Part shown: in pieces, positions 1 through 6,230 of the stretch
Numbering within the stretch: position 1 is the first letter of the stretch
Layout: each line of letters opens with the position of its first letter
Source of the DNA: Calditrichota bacterium
Lineage (GTDB): Bacteria; Calditrichota; Calditrichia; RBG-13-44-9; J075
Length of the DNA stretch: 7,542 nucleotides
Assembly (NCBI GenBank): GCA_024275555.1
Contig: JAJRYW010000125.1
Location: forward strand, 1 to 7,542
Reading direction: 5' to 3'
Notes under the pieces: generated by a model
What the model was told of the DNA's origin: nothing
Seen by the model: only the letters and a program-made list of their open reading frames with translations
The model's database searches: none
Program-made: the position numbers and the translations under genes

Positions 1-2949
1 CGGCAAGACCCGGCGGCGGATCGTCTCTTCCCCGTCGCTCCAGCGGATGATCAGCGAATCGATTTGGGTGTAGCGCCCCAGGCCGAATTGGAGCACCGGG
101 CTGTTCTGGCCGGAGTGGCCGCTTCCGCCTTCCACCTCGCGCACCTGAATCCCGCGCCGGTAAAAAAGAGTTGCCCGCGCCCCGACCGGCAGGGAAAAAT
201 TACGTTCATCCACCAATTCCACTTGCAGCCAGTGGTTTTGCCGAAAGGTGTTGAGATATAACTTGTCGCGGGAGTAAGGGTGCCGGTTCAATTCCGAGGC
301 CGCAACCGTGCGTCCCCGGGCGTCGATCAGGTTGGCTAAAAACAAATCCGGCGCGCCGTCGTTGTTTACATCGCCCCAGACAGCGTTGGTGGTAAACACC
401 GGGTTGGATATCCCCGCCGCCTGAGTAATATCCCGGAACCGCTGCCGATCACGCGAAGCGGTTTGGCCGTTATTATGATAAAGAACGTCGGGAAGGTCCC
501 GGAAGGCCAGGGCCAGGCTGTCCTGGCTGAGAAAGCTGCCGCCGGAGAAATAAATGTCCAGAAAACCGTCGTTGTCCACATCGGCCAGGCTGACCGAGTG
601 GGCGGCAAACGGCCGGGCAACGCCTGCTTGAACAGCAACATCCCGGAAACGGCCCTCCCCCAGGTTTAGATAAAGGCGATTGTCTCCCCCGTCCCGGGCG
701 ACCACCAGGTCCAGCCGGCCGTCGTTATTCAGGTCTCCGAACGCCGCGCCCTTGGAATTGCTGGAATCGGCCACCCCGGCCTGGCGGCCGACCTCCTCGA
801 AGGTTCCGTCGCCCCGGTTGCGAAACAGGAAATTGCGGGCGTCCTGCCGCCGGTAAGACCAGTTGGACTGCACCAGGTAAACATCGATGTCGCCGTCGTT
901 GTCGTAATCGCCGCTGCACCCGGTCAGGTGGCGGCGGAAAAGAGAGTCGGGAATATTCCGCAATCCCGCTTCGGCGGCGCTCTCCTCAAAGCGGGCCTCT
1001 CCTTTGTTGATGAAAAGTTGAAACGGCCGCCCGGGAACCAGGATGTCCAGCCATCCGTCGCGGTTAAAATCGGCCAGGAGCGGCGCTCCTCCCTGGCCGG
1101 GCAGGTCGATTCCCGCCTCGGCGGAAACATCCCGGTATTGGCCGTCCGGGCTTCCCAGCAGCAGCCGGTGCGGCAGCCGGCTCAAATGGGTCATGAAGAT
1201 GTCCGGCCGGCCGTCGTTGTTAAAATCGCCGCAGGCAACCCCGCCGTCGCTGCGCTGGGCAATCGAGACGCCGCTCCGGCGGCTTAGCTCTTTAAATTGC
1301 CCCTCACCGTTATTCAGATAAAGTTGTTTGGAGGATGAGTTGACTACTAAATCCAGCCATCCGTCGCGGTTCAGGTCGGCAAAGGCCGCGCCGTTGGATT
1401 TGTCTTTGCCGACAATTCCTGCCGCCTCGCCGGCTTCGCTAAACCACTTTGGCAGCGGTTCGGAAATGGTCAGTTGTTTTCGGGTCGCGACCTTCTCCAG
1501 GCGCTGTCGCACCCCGGAGGGCCAGATCACCGCCAGCGAGTCCAGGATTTCGGCCTCCCCGGTTCCCAGGAAGAAAGATTGAAAGGCTTCGCTTCCGCTG
1601 CGATGCGAGACCCCGGTCTGGTAGACCCGCCCGGCCCCGTTTTGATAAACGATCAACTTTGCCCCCAGCCCGGCGGAGTTGCTGGCCGCGCCGGACAAGC
1701 GCACCCGCAGCCAGGCGCCGGCGCCGCTCTCATTGCTCAGCAGGCGCCAGCCCCGGGCCTCGATAATCAGCAAATCCAGGTCGCCGTCGCGGTCGACATC
1801 GCCAACGGCAACGTCTTGTACATTCACTAATGGGGCGGCCAGTTTTAATTGCAACGTTGCCGGCGACAGTTGCGGCCCGGATAATACCTGCAGCAAAGCC
1901 GGCTCCCGCACGGTGAGAATTTCCTCGGCGCCGTCGTTGTCAAAATCTGCACTGGTAAGGGTGGTGATGTAACGATCCGAGCCGGAAAAACTCTCCCGGG
2001 CAAAGCGAACCGTGCTATCCTGAAAAGTAATTTTTAACCGGTGGATAAAGTTTCGAGTTGCCAGAAAGAGCACCGGTATCTCCGAGTCGGCTTGATGGGC
2101 GGCAATCAAAAAAGGAAAGCCGGGCGAGGGGGTCAGGTTCTCTAACGGGTTGTTTACCAGGGACAGCCTTCGAAACCGGGCTTTACCGGTATTCTGATAA
2201 ACCGCCAGTTGAGTTCCGCTGACGTCCAGGGTGATCAGGTCAATCCGGCTGTCGTTGTTCAGGTCAACGGCCAGGGCGCTATAGACGTCGTATACTTCCC
2301 CCAATCCGTTAGCTTCCGCTGTTTCCAGCCATCCTTCTTCAGCGCGATTCAGCCATAATTGGAGCCGGTCGTCCTGGTGGGAAGCGGGAACGCCGTCGGT
2401 GCGGCAGGCGATAATGTCCAGCAGCCCGTCGCCGTCAAAATCGGCGCAGGTAAAGCGCCCCGCCCGGCTATCTTGTTCCGGATTAAGAAAATCAGCCGCT
2501 TTGATGAAGCTCAGCGCACCGTTGTTTAAAAAGTTAACCCGGAAGTTGGCCCCGGAGACCAGGCAATCCGCATCGCCGTCGTTGTCGATATCCACCCAGA
2601 GCGTTTGGACCTGGTTGGCTCGGAAGGTCAGCCCTCCGCCGGCGCTGATTGCTTTGAAACGGCCGTTTTTTTGCTGATGATAAAGCTGGCTGGCTTGATA
2701 AAACCGTTTGACCACCTGGAAATCCGGGCGGCCGTCGTCATCCGGATCGGTCATCACCCCAAACCAATTTGCCGCTTCCTGCTCGGATTGACGCTCCGTA
2801 GCGATTTCCCGGAAAACAAATGTTGCGACCGGGAGATTCTGATCCTGCCCCATAATCGGGAAGCCGGAAAGCGGAGTGAGCATGAACAGGGAGACGGTGC
2901 GGCGCAGAAATGCTCTCCCCGGGTACATTTTTTTGAAAAAGAGACTCAT
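1..2949 (-). CDS. Secreted FG-GAP/VCBS repeat protein with two ASPIC/UnbV domains (CRTAC1-like), 3' end beyond the window
   Basis: The frame is open for 983 codons from ATG at 2949 to the window edge, with no stop. Residues 1-35 resemble a signal peptide: basic start, FLRR, then a hydrophobic run to about IMGQ. About 13 calcium-loop motifs of the form D-x-[DN]-x-D-G follow, for example DIDNDGDAD near residue 120, DFDGDGLLD near 170, DVDRDGDLD near 384, DFNNDGRPD near 577 and DVNNDGAPD near 860. They are typical of FG-GAP/VCBS beta-propeller blades. Two ASPIC/UnbV domains are visible: residues about 410-490 (GAKLIVYQNG, then LAVIWPSGVRQ) and about 904-982 (GARATLFYRRG, then LIIRWSDGEE). The layout is six blades, UnbV, seven blades, UnbV. 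Family members are extracellular, probably adhesive or calcium-binding, with no known catalysis. A sorting tail may lie off the edge. The gene starts 11 bases after the sigma factor stop, with GGTGA four bases before the ATG, so co-transcription is likely. Confidence 0.9.
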   Translation of the reverse strand, partial: MSLFFKKMYPGRAFLRRTVSLFMLTPLSGFPIMGQDQNLPVATFVFREIATERQSEQEAANWFGVMTDPDDDGRPDFQVVKRFYQASQLYHQQKNGRFKAISAGGGLTFRANQVQTLWVDIDNDGDADCLVSGANFRVNFLNNGALSFIKAADFLNPEQDSRAGRFTCADFDGDGLLDIIACRTDGVPASHQDDRLQLWLNRAEEGWLETAEANGLGEVYDVYSALAVDLNNDSRIDLITLDVSGTQLAVYQNTGKARFRRLSLVNNPLENLTPSPGFPFLIAAHQADSEIPVLFLATRNFIHRLKITFQDSTVRFARESFSGSDRYITTLTSADFDNDGAEEILTVREPALLQVLSGPQLSPATLQLKLAAPLVNVQDVAVGDVDRDGDLDLLIIEARGWRLLSNESGAGAWLRVRLSGAASNSAGLGAKLIVYQNGAGRVYQTGVSHRSGSEAFQSFFLGTGEAEILDSLAVIWPSGVRQRLEKVATRKQLTISEPLPKWFSEAGEAAGIVGKDKSNGAAFADLNRDGWLDLVVNSSSKQLYLNNGEGQFKELSRRSGVSIAQRSDGGVACGDFNNDGRPDIFMTHLSRLPHRLLLGSPDGQYRDVSAEAGIDLPGQGGAPLLADFNRDGWLDILVPGRPFQLFINKGEARFEESAAEAGLRNIPDSLFRRHLTGCSGDYDNDGDIDVYLVQSNWSYRRQDARNFLFRNRGDGTFEEVGRQAGVADSSNSKGAAFGDLNNDGRLDLVVARDGGDNRLYLNLGEGRFRDVAVQAGVARPFAAHSVSLADVDNDGFLDIYFSGGSFLSQDSLALAFRDLPDVLYHNNGQTASRDRQRFRDITQAAGISNPVFTTNAVWGDVNNDGAPDLFLANLIDARGRTVAASELNRHPYSRDKLYLNTFRQNHWLQVELVDERNFSLPVGARATLFYRRGIQVREVEGGSGHSGQNSPVLQFGLGRYTQIDSLIIRWSDGEETIRRRVLP

Positions 2950-2960
2950 CAGATCACCAT

Positions 2961-3437
2961 TTAACCCGGGCTAATGATTTCGCCGTAGTTCTCGGTCAAA
3001 CACTTTTCCAGGGCTTGTTTAGCCCTGGCCCAATAGGCGTTGACCGTCCCCGGGGGGATTTCCAGCAAAGAAGCGATTTGCGGAAGCTTAAATCCCTCCA
3101 GGAACAGGCTGACAATGGCCCGCTGGGTGAGGTTCTTTAACCGGCGAATACAGATGCGCAATACTTCACTTAATTCTTTCTTTTCCAGGAAGGATGAGGC
3201 TGAAGGAGATTGTTTGTGTTTATGCACACCGGCGGCAAGATGATCCGGCGCATCATCCGGCAAGCTGGAGAGGGAGATCCATTTGCGGTCATTGCTCCGG
3301 TAATGATCTATCAGTCGGTTGCGGATGCAACGGTCCAGGTAACTCTTAAAGCGGCTTTCGAATTTGAAGGTGTGGAGCAGGTCAACCAGCCGCAGAAAAA
3401 TATCCTGACAGTAATCTTCGGCCGGGGAAGGGGCCAC
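2961..3437 (-). CDS. ECF-type RNA polymerase sigma factor, surviving C-terminal 158 codons
   Basis: This is the uninterrupted part of a sigma-70 family (ECF) gene. From the GTG at 3437, residues 6-48 form regions 2.2-2.4 (AEDYCQDIFLRLVDLL, then SYLDRCIRNRLIDHYRS), which bind core polymerase and the -10 element. Residues 88-147 form region 4, the helix-turn-helix for the -35 element (LTQRAIVSLFLEGFKLPQIA, then TVNAYWARAKQALEKCL). ECF factors are usually about 180-200 residues. This piece lacks region 2.1, but those codons lie directly upstream in the same frame behind an in-frame TAA at 3491-3489. The GTG has no well-spaced ribosome binding site (AAAGG nearly touches it), so it is an unconvincing natural start. 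The gene ends TAA at 2961, and the repeat-protein gene follows 11 bases later. No anti-sigma gene is seen beside it. A truncated protein could be inactive, or full-length protein could arise by read-through. The family call is firm; functional status is open. Confidence 0.8.
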   Translation of the reverse strand: MAPSPAEDYCQDIFLRLVDLLHTFKFESRFKSYLDRCIRNRLIDHYRSNDRKWISLSSLPDDAPDHLAAGVHKHKQSPSASSFLEKKELSEVLRICIRRLKNLTQRAIVSLFLEGFKLPQIASLLEIPPGTVNAYWARAKQALEKCLTENYGEIISPG

Positions 3438-3488
3438 ACCTTTGGCGATCAGGCAGGTGTATACATAGCGGTAGTATCGCCGAAAAAT

Positions 3489-3569
3489 TTACTGAAAGGC
3501 GGAACTATCCCCCTCCTGGTAGCGCCGTACTAAGGTTTCGTCATCGATTGCCACGATGCCCCCTGACAT
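3489..3569 (-). pseudogene. Severed 5' end of the ECF sigma factor gene, ending in an in-frame TAA
   Basis: From ATG at 3569 (or GTG at 3554) the frame reads DDETLVRRYQEGDSSAFQ and then TAA at 3491-3489. The codons after the stop continue, in the same frame, as IFRRYYRYVYTCLIAKG and join the sigma factor at 3437. Together this matches the usual ECF region 2.1 pattern (G-D-x-x-A-F-x-x-[LI]-F-x-x-Y-x-x-x-V-Y) with no gap or frameshift. Only one codon is wrong, at a position usually occupied by a charged or polar residue. The unbroken gene would be 202 codons, normal for the family. AGGGGG at 3564-3559 sits four bases before the GTG at 3554, which I judge the likelier start. One base change from GAA, AAA or CAA would explain the stop. 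A sequencing or assembly error cannot be excluded. Confidence 0.75.
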
Positions 3570-3606
3570 CAATGTTCGGGAAAAATTTGCCCGGCCTGGG
3601 AATAGT

Positions 3607-3613
3607 CCTCCTT
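3607..3613 (-). promoter_or_regulatory. Strong Shine-Dalgarno-like AAGGAGG with no start codon at normal spacing
   Basis: On the minus strand AAGGAGG lies 37 bases before the ATG at 3569. No ATG, GTG or TTG occurs within the next 15 bases; the first is a TTG at 3572. It may be chance, a leader element, or a sign that the 5' end of the sigma gene is altered. Confidence 0.3.
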
Positions 3614-3618
3614 GTAAG

Positions 3619-3649
3619 AAAAGTTACGTCCGGATCGTGGGAAAATCAA
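3619..3649 (-). promoter_or_regulatory. Possible Bacteroidota-style promoter for the sigma factor operon
   Basis: On the minus strand TTG (3649-3647) is followed after 20 bases by TAACTTTT (3626-3619). This resembles the TTTG / TAnnTTTG promoters of Bacteroidota. It lies about 50 bases before the candidate starts, which is a sensible distance. The match is partial and rests on inspection only. Confidence 0.22.
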
Positions 3650-3728
3650 CACATGTCCGGGGGAGGAAGAAAAACTCGGATGGTGTACAAAAAAACAAAA
3701 ATTTCGCGTCATTATTTTTAAAAGCAGG

Positions 3729-3802
3729 GTAACTATTCAGTCCTAATTTTGACAGGATAAATAGGATGAACAGGATAAAGATGAGATTTTATCCTGTTCA
3801 TC
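3729..3802 (+). repeat. Dispersed intergenic repeat, copy A (GTAACTATTC end plus GACAGGAT/GATGAACAGGAT units)
   Basis: The copy starts GTAACTATTCAG, then TTTTGACAGGAT, then GGATGAACAGGATAAA, and ends in the reverse complement of that last unit. The same order of words occurs at 6179-6286 on the plus strand and, inverted, at 6436-6504. The three copies therefore belong to one family. No matching inverted end was found on the right, so this copy is solo, truncated or of a shorter type. Confidence 0.6.
3765..3802. repeat. Perfect 15-bp inverted repeat (hairpin) within repeat copy A
   Basis: GATGAACAGGATAAA at 3765-3779 pairs exactly with TTTATCCTGTTCATC at 3788-3802 around an eight-base loop. 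There is no following T run, so it does not look like an intrinsic terminator. It sits upstream of the sigma operon and may simply be the fold of a repeat element. Confidence 0.75.
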
Positions 3803-4009
3803 AAACATTGATCATAACCCTGTTAGTTCGGAACGATTTAAAACAATATATAGAGGGACAACAGATTAAATCCTTGCTTGTATTTATCTGTGTATATAAC
3901 CCGAGCGGATTGGTTCTTTCGAATTCGGTTATAAAAGATATTTATTCTTTGAGTTGAGAAAAACAAATTTAAATACACAAACCCAGCAATTTGGAATGGT
4001 GTTTTCTAA

Positions 4010-4726
4010 GAATTAAGATTAACCGCCCCGACTTCTTTTACCGCCGGCAATTCAATTTACCTGAGACCCGGTTTTGAAGCCCGGGCCGGCAGCAACTTCC
4101 AGGCAAGCATTGTCGATAATAATAAACCTGCCTGCGAACATGCAAATCTCTATCCCGGGCCGCCGTTGTCTGTGGATGTGGAAGTGCAGGATTCCGGAAG
4201 CGGTGTGGAAACCATCGAACTGGTCGCCGCCCGAAATGTGCTGGTGGAAATCCCCAAGGGCTCGGGGAATTTCTATAACCAGGGGGATGTGGTTTCCTTT
4301 ACACCCCCGGAAACCAATACTATTACAGTCTACGCGGAAAAAGCGGATCAGAATAAAACCGCTTACCTGGTGCTGGAGGCCCGCGATGCGGCCGGAAATG
4401 CGACCGTCTGCGACCCGGTCTACACCATCCTCTCCGAAACCGTTCCGGTTGACTTCGACCTGAAACAGAACTACCCCAACCCCTTCAACCCCACCACCAC
4501 CATCCATTTTGATGTTGCCGCCCAAACGCTGGTAAAACTAACCGTGTTCGACGTATTAGGTCGCGAGGTGAAGACAATCGTCAACAAAGATATGGCGCCG
4601 GGCAAATACTCGGCAGTCTGGGACGGCCGCAACGAGCAGGGTGAGTTGGTTGCCGGAGGCCTGTATATCTACCGCATTAAAGCGGGCCGCTATACGGCTG
4701 TTAGGAAGATGGTTCTGCTGAAGTGA
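4010..4726 (+). pseudogene. 5'-truncated type IX secretion cargo protein: C-terminal remnant with sorting domain
   Basis: The frame opens after a TAA at 4007-4009 and ends with TGA at 4724-4726, giving 238 sense codons. It begins mid-domain: FTAGNSIYLRPGFEARAGSN (from about 4037) is the motif often found in FCB surface proteins just before their C-terminal modules. An Ig-like segment follows (VDVEVQDSGSGVETIELVAA to LEARDAAGNATV). The end is a classic sorting domain: QNYPNPFNPTTT, then LTVFDVLGREV, APGKYSAVWDGRNEQGELVAGG and YIYRIKAGRYTAVRKMVLLK. Such tails direct secretion through the outer membrane by type IX machinery and are then cleaved or anchored. No ATG or GTG with a ribosome binding site, and no signal peptide, precedes the domains. 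The only near-N-terminal candidates are a CTG at 4061 and a TTG at 4166 that would cut the domain. The DNA upstream is AT-rich and noncoding. I infer the 3' relic of a larger gene; a short translated product cannot be ruled out. Confidence 0.75.
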
Positions 4727-4746
4727 TGTAAATTTCGGATATGTTT

Positions 4747-5964
4747 CTACAGCGCGGGCGGAGCCTTCTGCCCGCGTTTTTTTTTCAGATAGTGAACAAT
4801 TCCCGAAAGCAATTTACCGAGTTCGGCAAAAAAGGGACTCAAATCGTCCCAGGCAAAGTAGCCGTCCAATTTCAAATAGCGAAAGGAATCGATGACCTCC
4901 GAGAAGGAAATGGCCCCGTTTTTTCTGAGCAGGTTGAGGCTGGGAATATCTTTGGTAAAATCAATCCAGCGCATCTTCTCGCGGGACGGCTTCATAAATA
5001 ACCCGTCTTCCAGCCGGTTTAAGGCGTCCAGGTAATAGAGATATTCAAAATCGATACCCATCTTTGCCGGGAGGCGGTTGAAGGTGTTGGAACGCGCGTT
5101 GACTTCCAGAAGTTTATATTCGTCGCTACGTTCATCCAGCTTATACTCGATCTCGCCAATACCGGTGTAGCCCATCTCCTTCAAATGTGTGATTGAGCGC
5201 CGGATCAATTCTTCATTCCAAAAACTCTCCACCAGGGAGCCGGTGCCGTAATCCGGGGGAGATTGGCGAACTTTGCGAAAACCGGATACTGCAATCGATT
5301 GCTGGTTTTTGCTGATGTAGAAATACATCATAAAAAATTCACTTCCGGAGATCAGCTCCTGGGCTAAAACGGGTATCTCCGCTTTTGCCAACTCTTGCAA
5401 TCGATGGATCAAATCCTGGTGTGACTGAATAACAAATAGTTTCTGGTCAAAACATGAGACGAATCTATGGGATTCTACCGGTTTTAATGCAAACGGGTAA
5501 CCGAATTTTTCCCGGAGGCCGTTTTCCTTAAATTGCTCTAAAGGAAGATAAATACTCTTGGGGATGACCCAGTCGAAGCGCCTGGCCAGTTCATAGAACT
5601 TATCTTTGTGAATACAGATTTCCACCAGGTTCCCGGGAGGCAGACTGTCCGTGAAAGGGCCGTCGAGTGTGCTCTTAAGCCGCGAGTAGGCCAATAAAGC
5701 GGCGTCGCTGGTGGGGAATACGACCAGCGGCTCATCGCCGGAACGATGGCGTACAACTTTTTTCAGGGTTGCTTCAATCTCCGCCGTGCTCCAATCATTT
5801 AAAGAGAAAAATTCCGATACATAGCGACTACGCACCAAGGTCGAGTTGCTCTTGCTTTTGGAAAGCAATATGACCGGAATCTGCCGTCTGCCAAAGGCGC
5901 GGATTACCCCAAGTGAATTAGTTGAGGAATCGCCCAATATGATCACGGGAGATAGATTTTTCAT
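4747..5964 (-). CDS. ATP-grasp domain carboxylate-amine ligase of unknown substrate
   Basis: This 405-residue cytoplasmic enzyme has the ATP-grasp order. Residues 6-35 form a Rossmann-like pre-ATP domain (VIILGDSSTNSLGVIRAF). PTSDAALLAYS is at 84-94, and KDKFYELARRF (120-130) opens the central domain. K161 in YPFALKP is the expected nucleotide-binding lysine, and AQELISGSEF is at 201-210. The metal-binding strand is GEIEYKL (270-276) with LLEVNAR (285-291), giving E271, E287 and N289 as likely Mg-ATP ligands. Relatives activate a carboxylate with ATP as an acyl phosphate and join it to an amine or similar nucleophile. The layout is closest to the predicted ATP-grasp carboligases often found near cell-surface or exopolysaccharide genes, but no partner is visible here. 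The ATG at 5964 is preceded by GGAGG (5980-5976), eleven bases away. The lysine-rich C-terminus is encoded by the opposing gene's terminator, so it may be poorly constrained. Confidence 0.85.
   Translation of the reverse strand: MKNLSPVIILGDSSTNSLGVIRAFGRRQIPVILLSKSKSNSTLVRSRYVSEFFSLNDWSTAEIEATLKKVVRHRSGDEPLVVFPTSDAALLAYSRLKSTLDGPFTDSLPPGNLVEICIHKDKFYELARRFDWVIPKSIYLPLEQFKENGLREKFGYPFALKPVESHRFVSCFDQKLFVIQSHQDLIHRLQELAKAEIPVLAQELISGSEFFMMYFYISKNQQSIAVSGFRKVRQSPPDYGTGSLVESFWNEELIRRSITHLKEMGYTGIGEIEYKLDERSDEYKLLEVNARSNTFNRLPAKMGIDFEYLYYLDALNRLEDGLFMKPSREKMRWIDFTKDIPSLNLLRKNGAISFSEVIDSFRYLKLDGYFAWDDLSPFFAELGKLLSGIVHYLKKKRGQKAPPAL
4753..4785 (+). terminator. Intrinsic terminator downstream of the type IX cargo remnant
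   Basis: CGCGGGC (4753-4759) pairs with GCCCGCG (4770-4776) around a ten-base loop and is followed by nine T residues (4777-4785). It lies 26 bases past the stop at 4726. It also lies inside the final codons of the convergent ATP-grasp gene, where it encodes the tail KKKRGQKAPPAL. Confidence 0.85.
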
Positions 5965-6059
5965 TCGTTAAAATTCCTCCCCTGGAACGGCAGTCCATTC
6001 CCCACAAAATCCATTTGAAACCTTCCCGTTTTATAATATTTTTTTAAATGATCGGCCAT
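5961..6059 (-). CDS. Possible 32-residue leader peptide overlapping the ATP-grasp start by ATGA
   Basis: ATG at 6059 opens a frame of 32 codons, ending TGA at 5963-5961. The peptide starts MADHLKKYYKTGRF and ends GLPFQGRNFNE. Its stop overlaps the ATP-grasp ATG in the four bases ATGA, the arrangement of translationally coupled genes. A promoter-like TGATATAAT lies 30 bases upstream. Against it, there is no recognisable ribosome binding site before 6059, the peptide is short and matches no family I know, and a frame of this size is expected by chance. I rate it as a candidate only. Confidence 0.25.
   Translation of the reverse strand: MADHLKKYYKTGRFQMDFVGNGLPFQGRNFNE
5976..5980 (-). promoter_or_regulatory. 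Ribosome binding site GGAGG for the ATP-grasp gene
   Basis: GGAGG (within GGGGAGGAA) lies eleven bases upstream of the ATG at 5964 on the minus strand and supports that start. Confidence 0.6.
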
Positions 6060-6089
6060 AAGAGAGGATTCTTTGACAAGTTAAATCTA

Positions 6090-6098
6090 ATTATATCA
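6090..6098 (-). promoter_or_regulatory. Extended -10 promoter (TGATATAAT) upstream of the ATP-grasp gene
   Basis: On the minus strand TGATATAAT matches the extended -10 pattern TGnTATAAT exactly. No good -35 lies 16-18 bases upstream, as is usual for extended -10 promoters. Transcription would begin near 6083, giving a leader of about 120 bases before the ATP-grasp ATG. Confidence 0.4.
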
Positions 6099-6170
6099 AG
6101 TCCTTTCTCAAAGGAGTATTCTGCGGGATGAAATATAATTTAAATTACCCGGAGATGCAGGCGTTTTTTA

Positions 6171-6178
6171 TCCGGTAG
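6171..6178. repeat. Left target-site duplication, TCCGGTAG
   Basis: TCCGGTAG directly abuts the left inverted end GTAACTATTC. The identical eight bases abut the right end at 6505-6512, as expected for a duplication made at insertion. Confidence 0.65.
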
Positions 6179-6210
6179 GTAACTATTCTGGTAATTTTTG
6201 ACAGGATTTA

Positions 6211-6230
6211 CCCTTCGACTTAGCTCAGGG
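6211..6230. repeat. Nested short repeat CCCTTCGACTTAGCTCAGGG
   Basis: This imperfect palindrome with CCCT/AGGG ends resembles the short CCCTTCGAC...GCTCAGGG repeat scattered through many uncultivated bacterial genomes. Compared with copy A (3751-3780), it and the following CAGGC interrupt the GACAGGAT to AGGATGAAC spacing. It therefore looks inserted into, or copied into, the larger element. CTCAGGG can also pair with CCCTGAG at 6300-6306. Confidence 0.5.

Larger units (their letters stand above)
3570..4009. other. AT-rich noncoding gap of about 440 bases
   Basis: No convincing gene lies here. The gap holds the leader and possible promoter of the minus-strand sigma operon (to about 3650) and a repeat with a perfect hairpin (3729-3802). 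The remaining 200 bases are AT-rich with stops in all frames. Base composition changes abruptly at about 4020, where the type IX cargo remnant begins. I see no tRNA, riboswitch or CRISPR. Confidence 0.6.

Noticed and set aside
350..2750. Recurring CCGTCGTTGT / CCGTCGCGGT words about every 130-190 bases, looking like an interspersed repeat or CRISPR on the plus strand.
   Set aside because: They are the reverse complement of codons for the D-x-[DN]-x-D-G calcium loops of the FG-GAP repeats. The spacing is that of protein blades, and the intervening sequence is coding.
64..2964. Numerous open frames on both strands (such as 928-1287, 1474-1830, 2605-2964) overlapping the repeat protein.
   Set aside because: They are shadow frames of the GC-rich minus-strand gene, with no ribosome binding sites or recognisable domains.
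3765..3802. 15-bp hairpin as an intrinsic terminator.
   Set aside because: No T run follows on either strand, no gene ends beside it, and the sequence belongs to a dispersed repeat family.
3766..3957. 63-codon plus-strand frame in the AT-rich gap.
   Set aside because: It begins inside the repeat hairpin, has no ribosome binding site and has no coding-like composition.
4052..4525. 157-codon minus-strand frame opposite the type IX cargo remnant.
   Set aside because: The plus-strand frame has an unmistakable sorting domain there, and this frame shows no domain of its own.
6073..6099. Perfect plus-strand TTGACA at 6073-6078 as a -35 box.
   Set aside because: There is no acceptable -10 at 16-18 bases (the nearest is TATCAA at 15), and no gene follows on that strand for 570 bases.
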